Source of the DNA: BOG-908 sp963751795
GTDB lineage: Bacteria; Pseudomonadota; Alphaproteobacteria; Acetobacterales; Acetobacteraceae
Length of the DNA stretch: 64,000 nucleotides
Assembly (NCBI GenBank): GCA_963751795.1
Contig: CAVVVI010000001.1
Span: 248,001 to 312,000 of the forward strand
Direction: 5' to 3'
Shown piece after piece: positions 27,644-35,651 of the stretch. The position numbers and the translations under genes are program-made. Under the pieces are notes generated by a model. The model was not told the origin of the DNA, did no database searches, and saw nothing but the letters and a program-made list of their open reading frames with translations. Each line of letters begins with the position of its first letter. Within the stretch, counting starts at the first letter, position 1.

Positions 27644-28369
27644 GGCGCAATCTGCCGCTGGCGCTGGTGGCGGCGGCCTTTCTGGCGAGCCTGCCGCTGA
27701 TGCGCCGGGCAGCGCCGGCCTTTGCCTGGGCATTCCCCGGCATCGTGCCGCCGGTGTACGACCGTGGCAGCTTCGCGGCCCTGGCCGCCTCGCATCTGGC
27801 GCTGGTGGGCGCTGCTTTGCTGATCGCCGGTGTTGCCGGGGTGGGCGCCGCGGTGTTCGTGACGCGCCCGGCGGGGCGCAGCTTCGCGCCGATGGTGGCT
27901 GCGGTGGCCACGATCGGGCAGACCTTTCCGCCGGCCGCCGTGCTGGCCGTGCTGGTGCCGGTGCTAGGCTTCGGCGCCCGGCCGACGCTGGTGGCCCTGA
28001 TACTATACGGGCTGCTGCCGATCACCGAGAACGCGCTCGCCGGGCTGGCCGGCGTGCCGGAGGCGGTGCGCGAGGCGGCGGCCGGCATGGGGCTGTCGCC
28101 GGCGCAGGCGCTGTGCCGGGTGGAGCTGCCGTTGGCCACGCCGCTGATCCTGGCCGGGCTGCGCACTGCGGCCGTGGTGGGGCTGGGCACGGCCACCATT
28201 GGCTCCACCGTGGGCGCGCTGACGCTGGGCACGCCGATCATCGATGGGCTGGTGAGCAGCAAGCCCAATTTCATCATCGAAGGGCGCGGTGCCGCTGGCC
28301 CTGCTGGCGGTGCTGCTGGAGCTGGCGTTCGACCGGCTGGACGACCAGGCCGGCCGGGCGCACGCCTAG
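27637..28369 (+). CDS. Osmoprotectant ABC transporter permease, second copy, one frameshift
   Basis: Second membrane subunit, about 243 aa after repair. A BPD_transp_1 domain is seen from SHLALVGAALL to TLGTPIIDGLVSSKPNFIIEG, with the ATPase-docking EAA loop at EAAAGMGLSPAQALCRVELP. TTG 27637 is the likely start, overlapping the ATPase stop. At 28282-28284 a GGG run appears one G too long. Removing one restores EGAVPLALLAVLLELAFDRL and a stop at 28369. That stop interlocks with the stop of the convergent prepilin peptidase. Confidence 0.87.
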
Positions 28370-29103
28370 CTGTACAGCCACGCCACCCAGATCGCCGCCG
28401 CCAGGAACGGCCCGAAAGGCTGGCGGGCCTGCCAATCCGGCCGGCCGCGCCGCAGTGCCCAGGCCAGCCCGCCCAGCGCCGCGCCGAGCACCACCAACGG
28501 CAGTGCCGCGGCGCCGACCCAGGCGCCACCGGCGGCCAGCAGCTTGGCGTCGCCCAGGCCCAGCCCGGCGCGGCCGCGCAGCCGGCGGTAGCCTTGCGCC
28601 ACCGCCCATAGCGCGGTGTAGCCGAGCGCCGCGCCGAAGGCCCGGCCGGTCAGCGCCTCGGGTTCCAGCCACGCCGCCTCGGCCAGGCCGGCGGCCAGCA
28701 GCGGCAGCGTGAGCGCATCGGGCAGGCGCAGGCTCGCGGCATCGATCCAGCCGAGCGTGAGCAGCGCCCAGCCCAGCGCGCAGCTGCACCACAGCAACGC
28801 GCCGTCCGCCCCGGTGGTGGCGGCCCAGATGGCCACCGCGACGCAGGCCAGCTCGACGGCGAGGTGGAAGCGGGCGATCGGCGCCCGGCAGTATCGGCAG
28901 GCACCGCGCAGGGCGGCGAAGCTGAGGATCGGCACCAGATCGGGCGGGCCGAGCGCGTGGCCGCAGGCTGGGCAGGCGGAGCGGCCGGACACCACGCTTT
29001 GGCCCCGCGGCAGGCGCGCGATCAGCACGCCGCAGAAGCTGCCGATCAACGGGGCGGCGGCGACGGGCAGAACCCATCCGTTGATTAACTCGACCGCGCG
29101 CAT
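28366..29103 (-). CDS. Prepilin peptidase (type IV leader peptidase, A24)
   Basis: Inner-membrane aspartic protease that trims prepilin leaders and may N-methylate them; 245 aa. The N-terminal zinc-binding cysteine pairs are present (CPACGH and CRYC). The catalytic aspartates lie in WIDAASLRLPD and in GLGDAKLL. Several TM helices follow. ATG 29103 has AGGAAA seven bases upstream. It diverges from the gspE gene and is the natural processor of the pilin at 2664-2837 and of any pseudopilins elsewhere. Confidence 0.93.
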   Translation of the reverse strand: MRAVELINGWVLPVAAAPLIGSFCGVLIARLPRGQSVVSGRSACPACGHALGPPDLVPILSFAALRGACRYCRAPIARFHLAVELACVAVAIWAATTGADGALLWCSCALGWALLTLGWIDAASLRLPDALTLPLLAAGLAEAAWLEPEALTGRAFGAALGYTALWAVAQGYRRLRGRAGLGLGDAKLLAAGGAWVGAAALPLVVLGAALGGLAWALRRGRPDWQARQPFGPFLAAAIWVAWLYS

Positions 29104-29125
29104 GCTTTCCTGGCAAAACGGAGAG

Positions 29126-29167
29126 GCAGGAAGCAAGGCCTTCTTCATTGGAAAAGAAAGCGAAAAT
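29126..29167. repeat. Decayed arm of the inverted-repeat family
   Basis: AGGAAGCAAGGCCTTCTT followed by GAAAAGAAAGCGAAAAT resembles a left arm (AAGGCCTTCTTTTTTGAAAAAAGAAGCAAAAAAC) with several mismatches and no partner. It lies in the divergent region between the prepilin peptidase and gspE, the only such position besides 52225-52270. Confidence 0.45.
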
Positions 29168-29236
29168 CGTGCGACGCTGCCGTGGCGCGCCAGCCCGCGC
29201 CCGCCGCACCTCGCCGGCTTTACGGAGACCGACCGC

Positions 29237-30988
29237 ATGACGGCACAAGGCGCGCGCAGCACCCTGGCCCAGGACGCCGCCCAGACCGCTTCGGAGGCAC
29301 CCGGCACCGCGCCGGTGGATCTGCTGGCCGGCATCCTGCTGCGGCAGAACCAGTGCGATGCGCAAACGATCGACCGCGGGCGCCGTGTGGCGGCCGATAG
29401 CGGGCAGCGGCTGGATCTGGTGCTGATCCAGCTCGGCCTGGTGACCGAGCGCGGCCTGGCCGAAGCCTATGCCACCCTGCTGGGCGTGCCGGTGGCCAGC
29501 CCGGCGCGCTTCCCCGAAGCGCCGCTGTTCCCCGAACGGCTGTCGCCGCGTTTCCTGCGCACCGCCCGCGCCTGCCCGCTGGCGGCCGACGAGACCACGC
29601 TGGTGCTGGGGGTGGCCGATGCGCTGGACGCCTTCACGCCCGCCGCCGTGGCGGCCGCCACCGAGCGGCGCGTGCAGCTGGAAATCGTGGTGCCGATCGA
29701 GCTGGAGGCAGCGTTCAGCCGGCTGTACCCCGAAGGCGATGCCGCGCCGAGCGAGCTGCAGGGCGAAGGCGGCGCGGGGCTGGAGGAGGATGCCGAGCGG
29801 CTGAAGGACCTGGCCAGCGAGGCGCCGGTGATCCGGCTCGTCAACCAGATCATCGGCCGCGCGGTTGAGACGCATGCCAGCGACATCCACGTGGAGCCGT
29901 TCGAGGACCGCCTGCGCGTGCGCTACCGCTACGACGGCGTGCTGCACGAAGCCGACAGCCCGGGGGCGCGCATGGCGCCGGCCATCATCAGCCGCATCAA
30001 GATCATGGCCAAGCTGGATATCGCCGAGCGGCGCCTGCCGCAGGATGGCCGCATCAAGCTGGCGGTGCGCGGCACGGAAATCGATTTCCGCGTCTCGACC
30101 ATTCCCTCGCTGTACGGCGAAAAGGTGGTGCTGCGCGTGCTCGATCGCAGCAGCGTCAGTTTCGATTACGTCAAATTGGGCCTGCCGCCGGGCGTGGTGA
30201 CGCAGTGGTCGCGCGCGCTGGAACTGCCGAACGGCATCCTGCTGGTAACGGGGCCCACCGGCTCGGGCAAGACGACCACGCTGTACACCGGCCTGACCGC
30301 GATCAATGCAGTCAGCCGCAACATCGTCACCGTCGAAGATCCGATCGAATATCAGCTTGCCGGCATCAACCAGATCCAGACCAAGCCGGCGATCGGGCTG
30401 ACCTTCGCGGCGCTGCTGCGCTCGATTTTGCGGCAGGACCCCGACGTGATCATGGTGGGCGAGGTGCGCGACCTGGAGACGGCACAGATCGCCGTGCAGG
30501 CGGCGCTGACCGGGCATCTCGTGCTCTCCACGCTGCACACGAACTCAGCCGCGGCCAGCATCACGCGGCTGCGCGACATGGGGCTGGAGGATTACCTGCT
30601 GACCGCCGTGCTGCGCGGCGTGCTGGCGCAGCGCCTGGTGCGGCGCCTGTGCGATGCCTGCAAGCGGCAGGCCGAAGCGCCGCCCGAGCTGGTGGAGCGG
30701 TTCGGGCTGGAAAGCCGCGCCGGCGGGCAGGCGATGCATTTGTGGCACCCGGTAGGCTGCGCGCATTGCCGCAGCACCGGCTATCGCGGCCGGCAGGCGA
30801 TCGCGGAGTTTCTGCAGCCGAACCCGGAGATCGAGCATCTGATTTTCTCGAAGGCCGACCAGAGCGAGATCGAACGCGCGGCGGTGGCTTCGGGCATGGT
30901 GACGATGTTCAGCGCGGGGTTGGATGCGGCTTTGGCGGGAACGACGACGATTGAGGAGGTAGTGCGGAGTATTCGGGCTGAGGCTTGA
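29237..30988 (+). CDS. GspE/PilB family secretion/pilus assembly ATPase
   Basis: Cytoplasmic hexameric ATPase that powers pseudopilus or pilus assembly; 583 aa. An N-terminal MshEN/GspE-N domain (about 25-160) is followed by the N2 domain (ASDIHVEPFEDRLRVRYRYDG). The motor core has Walker A GPTGSGKTTT (about residue 339), Asp box ITVEDPIEY-type, Walker B DPDVIMVGEVRD and His box LSTLHTNSAAA. A zinc finger with CDAC and CAHC is present. ATG 29237 gives the normal N-terminus. It pairs with gspF downstream. Secretin and pseudopilin genes are not in the window. Confidence 0.95.
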   Translation: MTAQGARSTLAQDAAQTASEAPGTAPVDLLAGILLRQNQCDAQTIDRGRRVAADSGQRLDLVLIQLGLVTERGLAEAYATLLGVPVASPARFPEAPLFPERLSPRFLRTARACPLAADETTLVLGVADALDAFTPAAVAAATERRVQLEIVVPIELEAAFSRLYPEGDAAPSELQGEGGAGLEEDAERLKDLASEAPVIRLVNQIIGRAVETHASDIHVEPFEDRLRVRYRYDGVLHEADSPGARMAPAIISRIKIMAKLDIAERRLPQDGRIKLAVRGTEIDFRVSTIPSLYGEKVVLRVLDRSSVSFDYVKLGLPPGVVTQWSRALELPNGILLVTGPTGSGKTTTLYTGLTAINAVSRNIVTVEDPIEYQLAGINQIQTKPAIGLTFAALLRSILRQDPDVIMVGEVRDLETAQIAVQAALTGHLVLSTLHTNSAAASITRLRDMGLEDYLLTAVLRGVLAQRLVRRLCDACKRQAEAPPELVERFGLESRAGGQAMHLWHPVGCAHCRSTGYRGRQAIAEFLQPNPEIEHLIFSKADQSEIERAAVASGMVTMFSAGLDAALAGTTTIEEVVRSIRAEA

Positions 30989-30991
30989 TGG

Positions 30992-31173
30992 GGAGGAAGG
31001 CCTTCTTTTTTGAAAAAAGAAGCAAAAAACTTTTGGCTGTGCTGTCGCGGGTTTGGGGATGCGGGCGTGATATCGAATTGTAAACCGCTTGGCGCCGACG
31101 CCGATCCAGCCAGCACCCGACAGCATGCAAAAGTTTTTTGGTTCTTTTTTTCAAAAAAGAACCGCTTCCTTCC
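30992..31173. repeat. Outward-facing inverted repeat, element C
   Basis: It starts 3 bases after the gspE stop. Left hairpin CTTCTTTTTT/AAAAAAGAAG then GCAAAAAACTTTTGGCTGTGCTGTCGCG. Right arm CGACAGCATGCAAAAGTTTT, then hairpin GGTTCTTTTTT/AAAAAAGAACC, then GCTTCCTTCC. This is the longest intact centre (about 90 bases), and it shows that the arms extend inward to a CTGTCGCG/CGACAG pair. Confidence 0.9.
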
Positions 31174-31194
31174 GTCTCCGCAAACGACATAACC

Positions 31195-32421
31195 ATGCCC
31201 AGCTACCGCTACACCGCCATCACTCCCGCCGGCGAAACCGCGACCGGCCTGATGGAAGCGCCGTCCGAGCAGGCGGTGATCGACATCCTGCGCCGGCAGG
31301 GCAGCCTGCCGATGCGGGCCGAGCCGGCGAATGCGCGGCAGGGTCTGCTGGCCGGGTTGCTGGGTGCCGAGTTCGGCGGCGGCAAGCGCCTCTCGGGTCA
31401 GGATCTGGCCGAGATCACGCGCGAGTTGGCGGTGATGTTGGGCGCGGGCCAGGATCTGGATCGTGCGCTGCGGTTTCTCGTCGATACGGCACCGAAGAAG
31501 CACGTGCGCGCCATTCTCACGCAGATACGCGATGCGGTGCGCGACGGCAGTCCGTTCGCGGCGGCGCTGTCGCAGCATCCGGCGAGCTTTCCCAATCTGT
31601 ATGTGGGGCTGATCCGCGCCGGTGAGGCGGGTGGCAATCTGGCGCCCACGCTGGAGCGGATGGCCGATCTGCTTGAGCGCCAGCGGGCGCTGCGATCGAC
31701 GGTGATTTCCTCGCTGATTTATCCGATCATCCTGCTGGTGGCTGGCATCGGCTCGATCGTGCTGCTGCTGACGCAGGTGTTGCCGCAATTCGTGCCGATG
31801 TTCGAACAGGCGGGCGCGGCGCTGCCGCAGCTGACGCAGGTGGTGATCGCGATCGGCGCGCTCGTTTCGGGTTACGGCCTGTATGTGGCGCTGGTGGGCG
31901 TGGTGCTGTTCCTGGCGATACGCCAGGCGCTGACGCGGCCGGGCCCGCGGCTGTGGTGGGATCGCACGATCCTGCGCCTGCCGGTGCTGGGCACGCTCTC
32001 GCGCGAATTGCTGGCGGCGCGGTTTGCGCGCACGCTGGGCACGCTGCTGCAGAACGGCGTGCCGCTGGTGGCGGCGTTGGGCATCGTGGCCGATGTGATC
32101 GGCAACACCGCGGCCGCGGCAGCGGTGCGTACGGCGACGGAGAGTGCGAAGGGCGGCGCCGGCCTGTCGCGGCCCATGCAGGCATCGGGCATCTTTCCAA
32201 TCCGCACCGTGTATCTGCTGCGGCTGGGCGAGGAGACGGCGCAGCTGGGCGGCATGTCGCTGCGCGCGGCCGAGATCCATGAGGAGCAGTCGCGCATCGG
32301 CATCGAACGCGTGACGGCGTTGCTGGTGCCGGTGCTTATTTTGCTGATGGGCGTGGCGGTGGCGGGGATTGTGAGTTCTCTGTTGCTGGCGATGCTGAGT
32401 TTGAATGATTTGGCTCGTTAG
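31195..32421 (+). CDS. GspF/PilC family inner-membrane assembly platform protein
   Basis: Polytopic protein of 408 aa linking the GspE motor to the pseudopilus. It has a short N-terminal domain (YRYTAITPAGETATGLMEA) and two T2SSF repeats. The first begins LAEITRELAVMLGAGQDLDRAL, and the second begins FARTLGTLLQNGVPLVAALGI. Three long hydrophobic segments are present, near the middle and at the C-terminus. ATG 31195 is used; a conventional Shine-Dalgarno is weak. It is separated from gspE by repeat element C, yet co-transcription is likely. Confidence 0.94.
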   Translation: MPSYRYTAITPAGETATGLMEAPSEQAVIDILRRQGSLPMRAEPANARQGLLAGLLGAEFGGGKRLSGQDLAEITRELAVMLGAGQDLDRALRFLVDTAPKKHVRAILTQIRDAVRDGSPFAAALSQHPASFPNLYVGLIRAGEAGGNLAPTLERMADLLERQRALRSTVISSLIYPIILLVAGIGSIVLLLTQVLPQFVPMFEQAGAALPQLTQVVIAIGALVSGYGLYVALVGVVLFLAIRQALTRPGPRLWWDRTILRLPVLGTLSRELLAARFARTLGTLLQNGVPLVAALGIVADVIGNTAAAAAVRTATESAKGGAGLSRPMQASGIFPIRTVYLLRLGEETAQLGGMSLRAAEIHEEQSRIGIERVTALLVPVLILLMGVAVAGIVSSLLLAMLSLNDLAR

Positions 32422-32430
32422 CGGGGAGGG

Positions 32431-32482
32431 GAGGAAGAAAGGCCTTCTTTCTTGAAAGAAAGAAGCAAAGAACTTTTATTCG
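32431..32482. repeat. Left arm of split inverted repeat, element D
   Basis: GAGGAAGAAAGGCC, then hairpin CTTCTTTCTT/AAGAAAGAAG, then CAAAGAACTTTTATT. The T-run is interrupted by a C, matched by a G in the other half of the stem. It begins about 10 bases after the gspF stop. Its right-hand partner is 600 bases away beyond the PH-domain gene. Confidence 0.85.
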
Positions 32483-32495
32483 TTGCTATTGCGGG

Positions 32496-33044
32496 ATGGC
32501 TGGCATAGGGGCTGGAGTTGGGACGAGGAAGCAAGCAGATGTGGCCGTTTCGGCTCTATTGCCGGAGGGCGGTATGCGTCTGGGCGTGCGTGACTGGTTC
32601 CTGATCCCGTTCAGTCTGATCTGGTGCGGTTTTGCCGTGTTCTGGGAAGCGATGGTGCTCATGAGCCCGCGGGCGCCCGCCCTGTTCTCAATTTGGGGCG
32701 TTCCGTTCATTCTGATCGGTTTGTATCTGGTGTTCGATCGCTTGCTGGCAGACGCCTGGTTCCGCACGAGGATCCGCTACGCGCTGACGGACCGGCGCGT
32801 GCTGATTGCGCGCCGGCAGCCATTTGCATCGATGACTGCGCTCAATCTCGCCAGGGTTGCCGACGTCAGGCTGATTGCTGGCCGCAATGGCTGTGGAACG
32901 ATCGCGTTCGGGCCGCCGGTCTCGCTCGGTAGTCCGCATGGCTTTGCCGGCTGGATGCCGGCGCTCGATCCCTCGCCGCAATTCCTGCACGTCGCCGATG
33001 TGCAGTCAGTGTACGCCCTCGTACAGACGAGACTTGCCGCATAA
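32496..33044 (+). CDS. Small membrane protein with a bacterial PH-like domain
   Basis: Unrecognised protein of up to 182 aa. After a variable N-terminus come two hydrophobic segments (DWFLIPFSLIWCGFAVFW and IWGVPFILIGLYLVF). A PH-like YdbT/YvbH-type block follows (RIRYALTDRRVLIARRQ, LNLARVADVRLI), and the C-terminus is LHVADVQSVYALVQ. Such proteins are often membrane-associated with unknown ligands. It is bracketed by the two arms of repeat element D. A 60-base sample at 32701 is about half GC, against about three quarters in gspF, suggesting acquisition. The ATG at 32496 is tentative. Confidence 0.72.
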   Translation: MAGIGAGVGTRKQADVAVSALLPEGGMRLGVRDWFLIPFSLIWCGFAVFWEAMVLMSPRAPALFSIWGVPFILIGLYLVFDRLLADAWFRTRIRYALTDRRVLIARRQPFASMTALNLARVADVRLIAGRNGCGTIAFGPPVSLGSPHGFAGWMPALDPSPQFLHVADVQSVYALVQTRLAA

Positions 33045-33087
33045 ATTGTGGTCAAGCCGCAAAGACGCGCCGCCGAGATGCAGGCGA

Positions 33088-33143
33088 AAGAAGCAAAAGT
33101 TTTTTGGTCCTTTTTTTCAGAAAAAGGATCGCTTGCCTTCCCC
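33088..33143. repeat. Right arm of split inverted repeat, element D
   Basis: AAGAAGCAAAAGTTTTTTGG, then hairpin TCCTTTTT/AAAAAGGA with a 5-base loop, then TCGCTTGCCTTCCCC. It ends exactly at the stop codon of moeA on the other strand. Orientation (reading rightward) is that expected for the right arm of a pair with 32431-32482. Confidence 0.88.
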
Positions 33144-34352
33144 CTAAAGCCGGATAATCCGCACCAAGTCCCCAACAGCCGCCGCCGGCGCCCCAGGCGC
33201 GCGCAGCACCAGCGCGCCAGCCTCGGCCAGAACGCGCAGCAGCGCGGAATCCTGCCGTGCGAACGGGGTGGCGACCCAGGTGCCGTCCTCGCCGCGGGCC
33301 AGCGTGGCGCGCAGATGGTCGGCGCGGTGGTCGTTGGCGCGCAGGGGGGCGCCCAGCGTGGCGGTGTCCTCGAAGGGGCCGGGCTCGGCCAGGCCCGCCA
33401 GGCAAGCGAGGGCCGGCAGCAGGAACAGCACGGCACAGACAAAGGCGCTGACCGGGTTGCCGGGCAGGCCCAGCACGGGCAGGCCGGCCAGGTCGCCGAA
33501 GATCATCGGCTTGCCCGGGCGCATGGCGATTTTCCAGAAATCCAGCGTGAAGCCGTGGGTCGCCAGGCCGGCCTGCACCAGATCGTGGTCCCCCACGCTG
33601 GCGCCGCCGGTGGTGACCAGCAGGTCCATGCCGCGTGCGGCGGCGGCGGATGCGGCGATGGCTTCGGTGGTGTCGGCGGCGGTGGGCAGGATCATGGGGT
33701 CGGCACCGGCTTGGCGGGCCAGGGCGGCGAGCATGTGGGCGTTGCTGCTGACGATGCCGCCGGGGCCGATCGGGTCGCCGGGCAGGCTGAGTTCGTCGCC
33801 GGTGGCCAGGATGGCGATGCGGGGGCGGCGGTGGACCGCGAGCCAGGGGTGGTTGGCGGCGGCGGCCAGGCCGATATCGCGCGCGGTGAGGCGCCGGCCG
33901 GGCTGCAGCAGCGTGTCGGTGGCGGCGAAATCCTGACCGCGCGGGCGGATGTGCTGGCCCAGGCGGGGCGCCTGGCCCACCAGCACGGTTTCGGCCTCGG
34001 GGGTGGCATCTTCCTGCAGCAGCACGGAATCGGCGCCGGCGGGGATGGCGCTGCCGGTGAACAGGCGCACCGCCTCGCCCCATTTCAGCGTGCCGCCGAA
34101 CGGCCGGCCGGCCGGGGCGGCGCCCACCACGCGCAGCCGGGCGCCGGCGGCGGCATCGGCGGCGCGCAGCGCGTAGCCGTCCATGGCGGAGACGTCGCAG
34201 GGCGGCTGCGTGAGGCGGGCGGCTACGGCGGCGGCCAGCACACGGCCGTGGGCGTGGCCGAGCGCTACGGTTTCCGGCCCTACCGGCTGCAGTGCCGCGA
34301 GAATGCGGGCGCGTGCCTCGGCGACCGGCAGCAGGGGTAGGGTGCCGGTCAG
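33144..34352 (-). CDS. moeA: Molybdopterin molybdenumtransferase MoeA
   Basis: Inserts molybdate into adenylated molybdopterin. MoeA signatures: MDGYAL near the N-terminus, VLLQEDA, ILATGDEL, VTTGGASVGDHDL and PVLGLPGNPVSAF. About 402 aa if started at 34352. No ATG/GTG/TTG start gives the conserved N-terminus (LPVAEARARILAAL). The in-frame CTG at 34352 overlaps the moaC stop (CTGA), whereas GTG 34241 would delete the first 37 residues. I therefore take CTG as the probable start, or suspect a base error here. It is last in the ppiD-trp-moa run, and lexA, frequent after moeA in alphaproteobacteria, is absent. Confidence 0.92.
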   Translation of the reverse strand: MTGTLPLLPVAEARARILAALQPVGPETVALGHAHGRVLAAAVAARLTQPPCDVSAMDGYALRAADAAAGARLRVVGAAPAGRPFGGTLKWGEAVRLFTGSAIPAGADSVLLQEDATPEAETVLVGQAPRLGQHIRPRGQDFAATDTLLQPGRRLTARDIGLAAAANHPWLAVHRRPRIAILATGDELSLPGDPIGPGGIVSSNAHMLAALARQAGADPMILPTAADTTEAIAASAAAARGMDLLVTTGGASVGDHDLVQAGLATHGFTLDFWKIAMRPGKPMIFGDLAGLPVLGLPGNPVSAFVCAVLFLLPALACLAGLAEPGPFEDTATLGAPLRANDHRADHLRATLARGEDGTWVATPFARQDSALLRVLAEAGALVLRAPGAPAAAVGDLVRIIRL

Positions 34353-34819
34353 GGCGCGTTAAAGGTGCCTGAGGCACCGCCTTCCTTGTGGACGACACGC
34401 AGGTCCTGCACCGCCATCGAGCGGTCGATCGCTTTGCACATGTCGTAGATCGTCAGCGCGGCGATGCTGGCGGCGGTCAGCGCCTCCATCTCCACACCGG
34501 TGCGCGCGGTGGTGCGGACGGTGGCGGCCACCTCCACCCCGGCTGCCGTGGCCTGCAGATCGACGATGACGGCGCTGATGGGCAGCGGGTGGCAGAGCGG
34601 GATCAGCTCGGCCGTGCGCTTGGCGGCCATGATGCCGGCCAGGCGGGCCGTGCCCAGCACGTCGCCCTTCTTGGCGGTGCCGGCCTGGATCACCGCCAGC
34701 GTGGCCGGCTGCATGGTCACGCGCGCGCGCGCCGTGGCCGAGCGTGCGGTTTCGGGCTTGGCGGAGACGTCCACCATAACCGCGCGTCCTTCGGCGTCGA
34801 AATGCGACAGGCCGCTCAA
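34349..34819 (-). CDS. moaC: Cyclic pyranopterin monophosphate synthase MoaC
   Basis: Second step of molybdenum cofactor synthesis. TTG at 34819 overlaps the trpC stop (TTGA) and gives the textbook N-terminus LSGLSHFDAEGRAVMVDVS. The total is 156 aa, matching the family. Active-site segments AKRTAELIPLCHPLPI, GVEMEALTAAS and DMCKAIDRSM are complete. An ATG farther upstream would add 26 unrelated residues encoded inside trpC. Translational coupling trpC-moaC-moeA is implied by the overlaps. Confidence 0.95.
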   Translation of the reverse strand: MSGLSHFDAEGRAVMVDVSAKPETARSATARARVTMQPATLAVIQAGTAKKGDVLGTARLAGIMAAKRTAELIPLCHPLPISAVIVDLQATAAGVEVAATVRTTARTGVEMEALTAASIAALTIYDMCKAIDRSMAVQDLRVVHKEGGASGTFNAP

Positions 34820-35640
34820 GGGCTGTGGCCCAGCAGCGCGCGGGTGGCGGCGACCAGGTCGGGCTGGCGCAGCAGGCTTTCGCCCACCAGCATGCAATGC
34901 GCGCCGACATGAGCGAGATGGCGCAGATCGGCGTTGTTGCGGATGCCGCTTTCGGTGACCAGGATGCGGCCGGGCGAGACATGCGGCGCCAGCTCGATCG
35001 TGGTTTCGATGTTGGTCTGCAAGGTTTTGAGGTTGCGGTTGTTGATGCCGATCAGCGGCGTCTGCAGGCCCAGCGCGCGGTCGAGCTCGTGGCGGTTATG
35101 CACTTCCACCAGCACGTCGAGATCGAGCGCGCGGGCGACACCTTCCAGCTCGATGGCCTGCGCGTCGGTGAGTGCGGCCATGATGAGCAGGATGCAGTCC
35201 GCACCGGCGGCGCGGCTTTCGTACACCTGCCAGGGGTCGAGGATGAAATCCTTGCGCAGGACGGGTACGCTGACGGCGGCGCGCGCGGTCTGCATGTCGG
35301 CCAGCGTGCCGCCGAAATGCGGCGTGTCGGTCAGCACCGAGAGGCAGGTGGCGCCGCCGGCCACGTAATCGCGCGCCAGCTGGGCCGGGTCGATATCGCC
35401 GCGGATGAGGCCGCCAGAGGGCGAGGTGCGCTTGATTTCGGCGATCAGGCCGCATTTGCCCTCGATCAGCCTGGCCTTCAGCGCGGTGCCGAAGCCGCGG
35501 GGCCGGTGCCGGCTATGGGCGATCTGCTTTTTCAGCACGGCCAGCGGGGTGGCCAGGCGGCGGCGATCCACCTCGGCGGCCGTATCGGCGCAGATACGGG
35601 TCAGCGCGTCGGGCTCGGCAGGGGGCAGGGTATCGGGCAT
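34816..35640 (-). CDS. trpC: Indole-3-glycerol phosphate synthase
   Basis: Closes the pyrrole ring in tryptophan synthesis; 274 aa (beta/alpha)8 barrel. Seen: LIAEIKRTSPSGGLI (catalytic Lys), VLRKDFILDPWQVYESR, GINNRNLKTL and ILVTESGI. ATG 35640 has a GAAGG-type ribosome site overlapping the trpD stop. Monofunctional, with no fused trpF. Confidence 0.97.
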   Translation of the reverse strand: MPDTLPPAEPDALTRICADTAAEVDRRRLATPLAVLKKQIAHSRHRPRGFGTALKARLIEGKCGLIAEIKRTSPSGGLIRGDIDPAQLARDYVAGGATCLSVLTDTPHFGGTLADMQTARAAVSVPVLRKDFILDPWQVYESRAAGADCILLIMAALTDAQAIELEGVARALDLDVLVEVHNRHELDRALGLQTPLIGINNRNLKTLQTNIETTIELAPHVSPGRILVTESGIRNNADLRHLAHVGAHCMLVGESLLRQPDLVAATRALLGHSP

Positions 35641-35651
35641 CGGTGTCGCCT

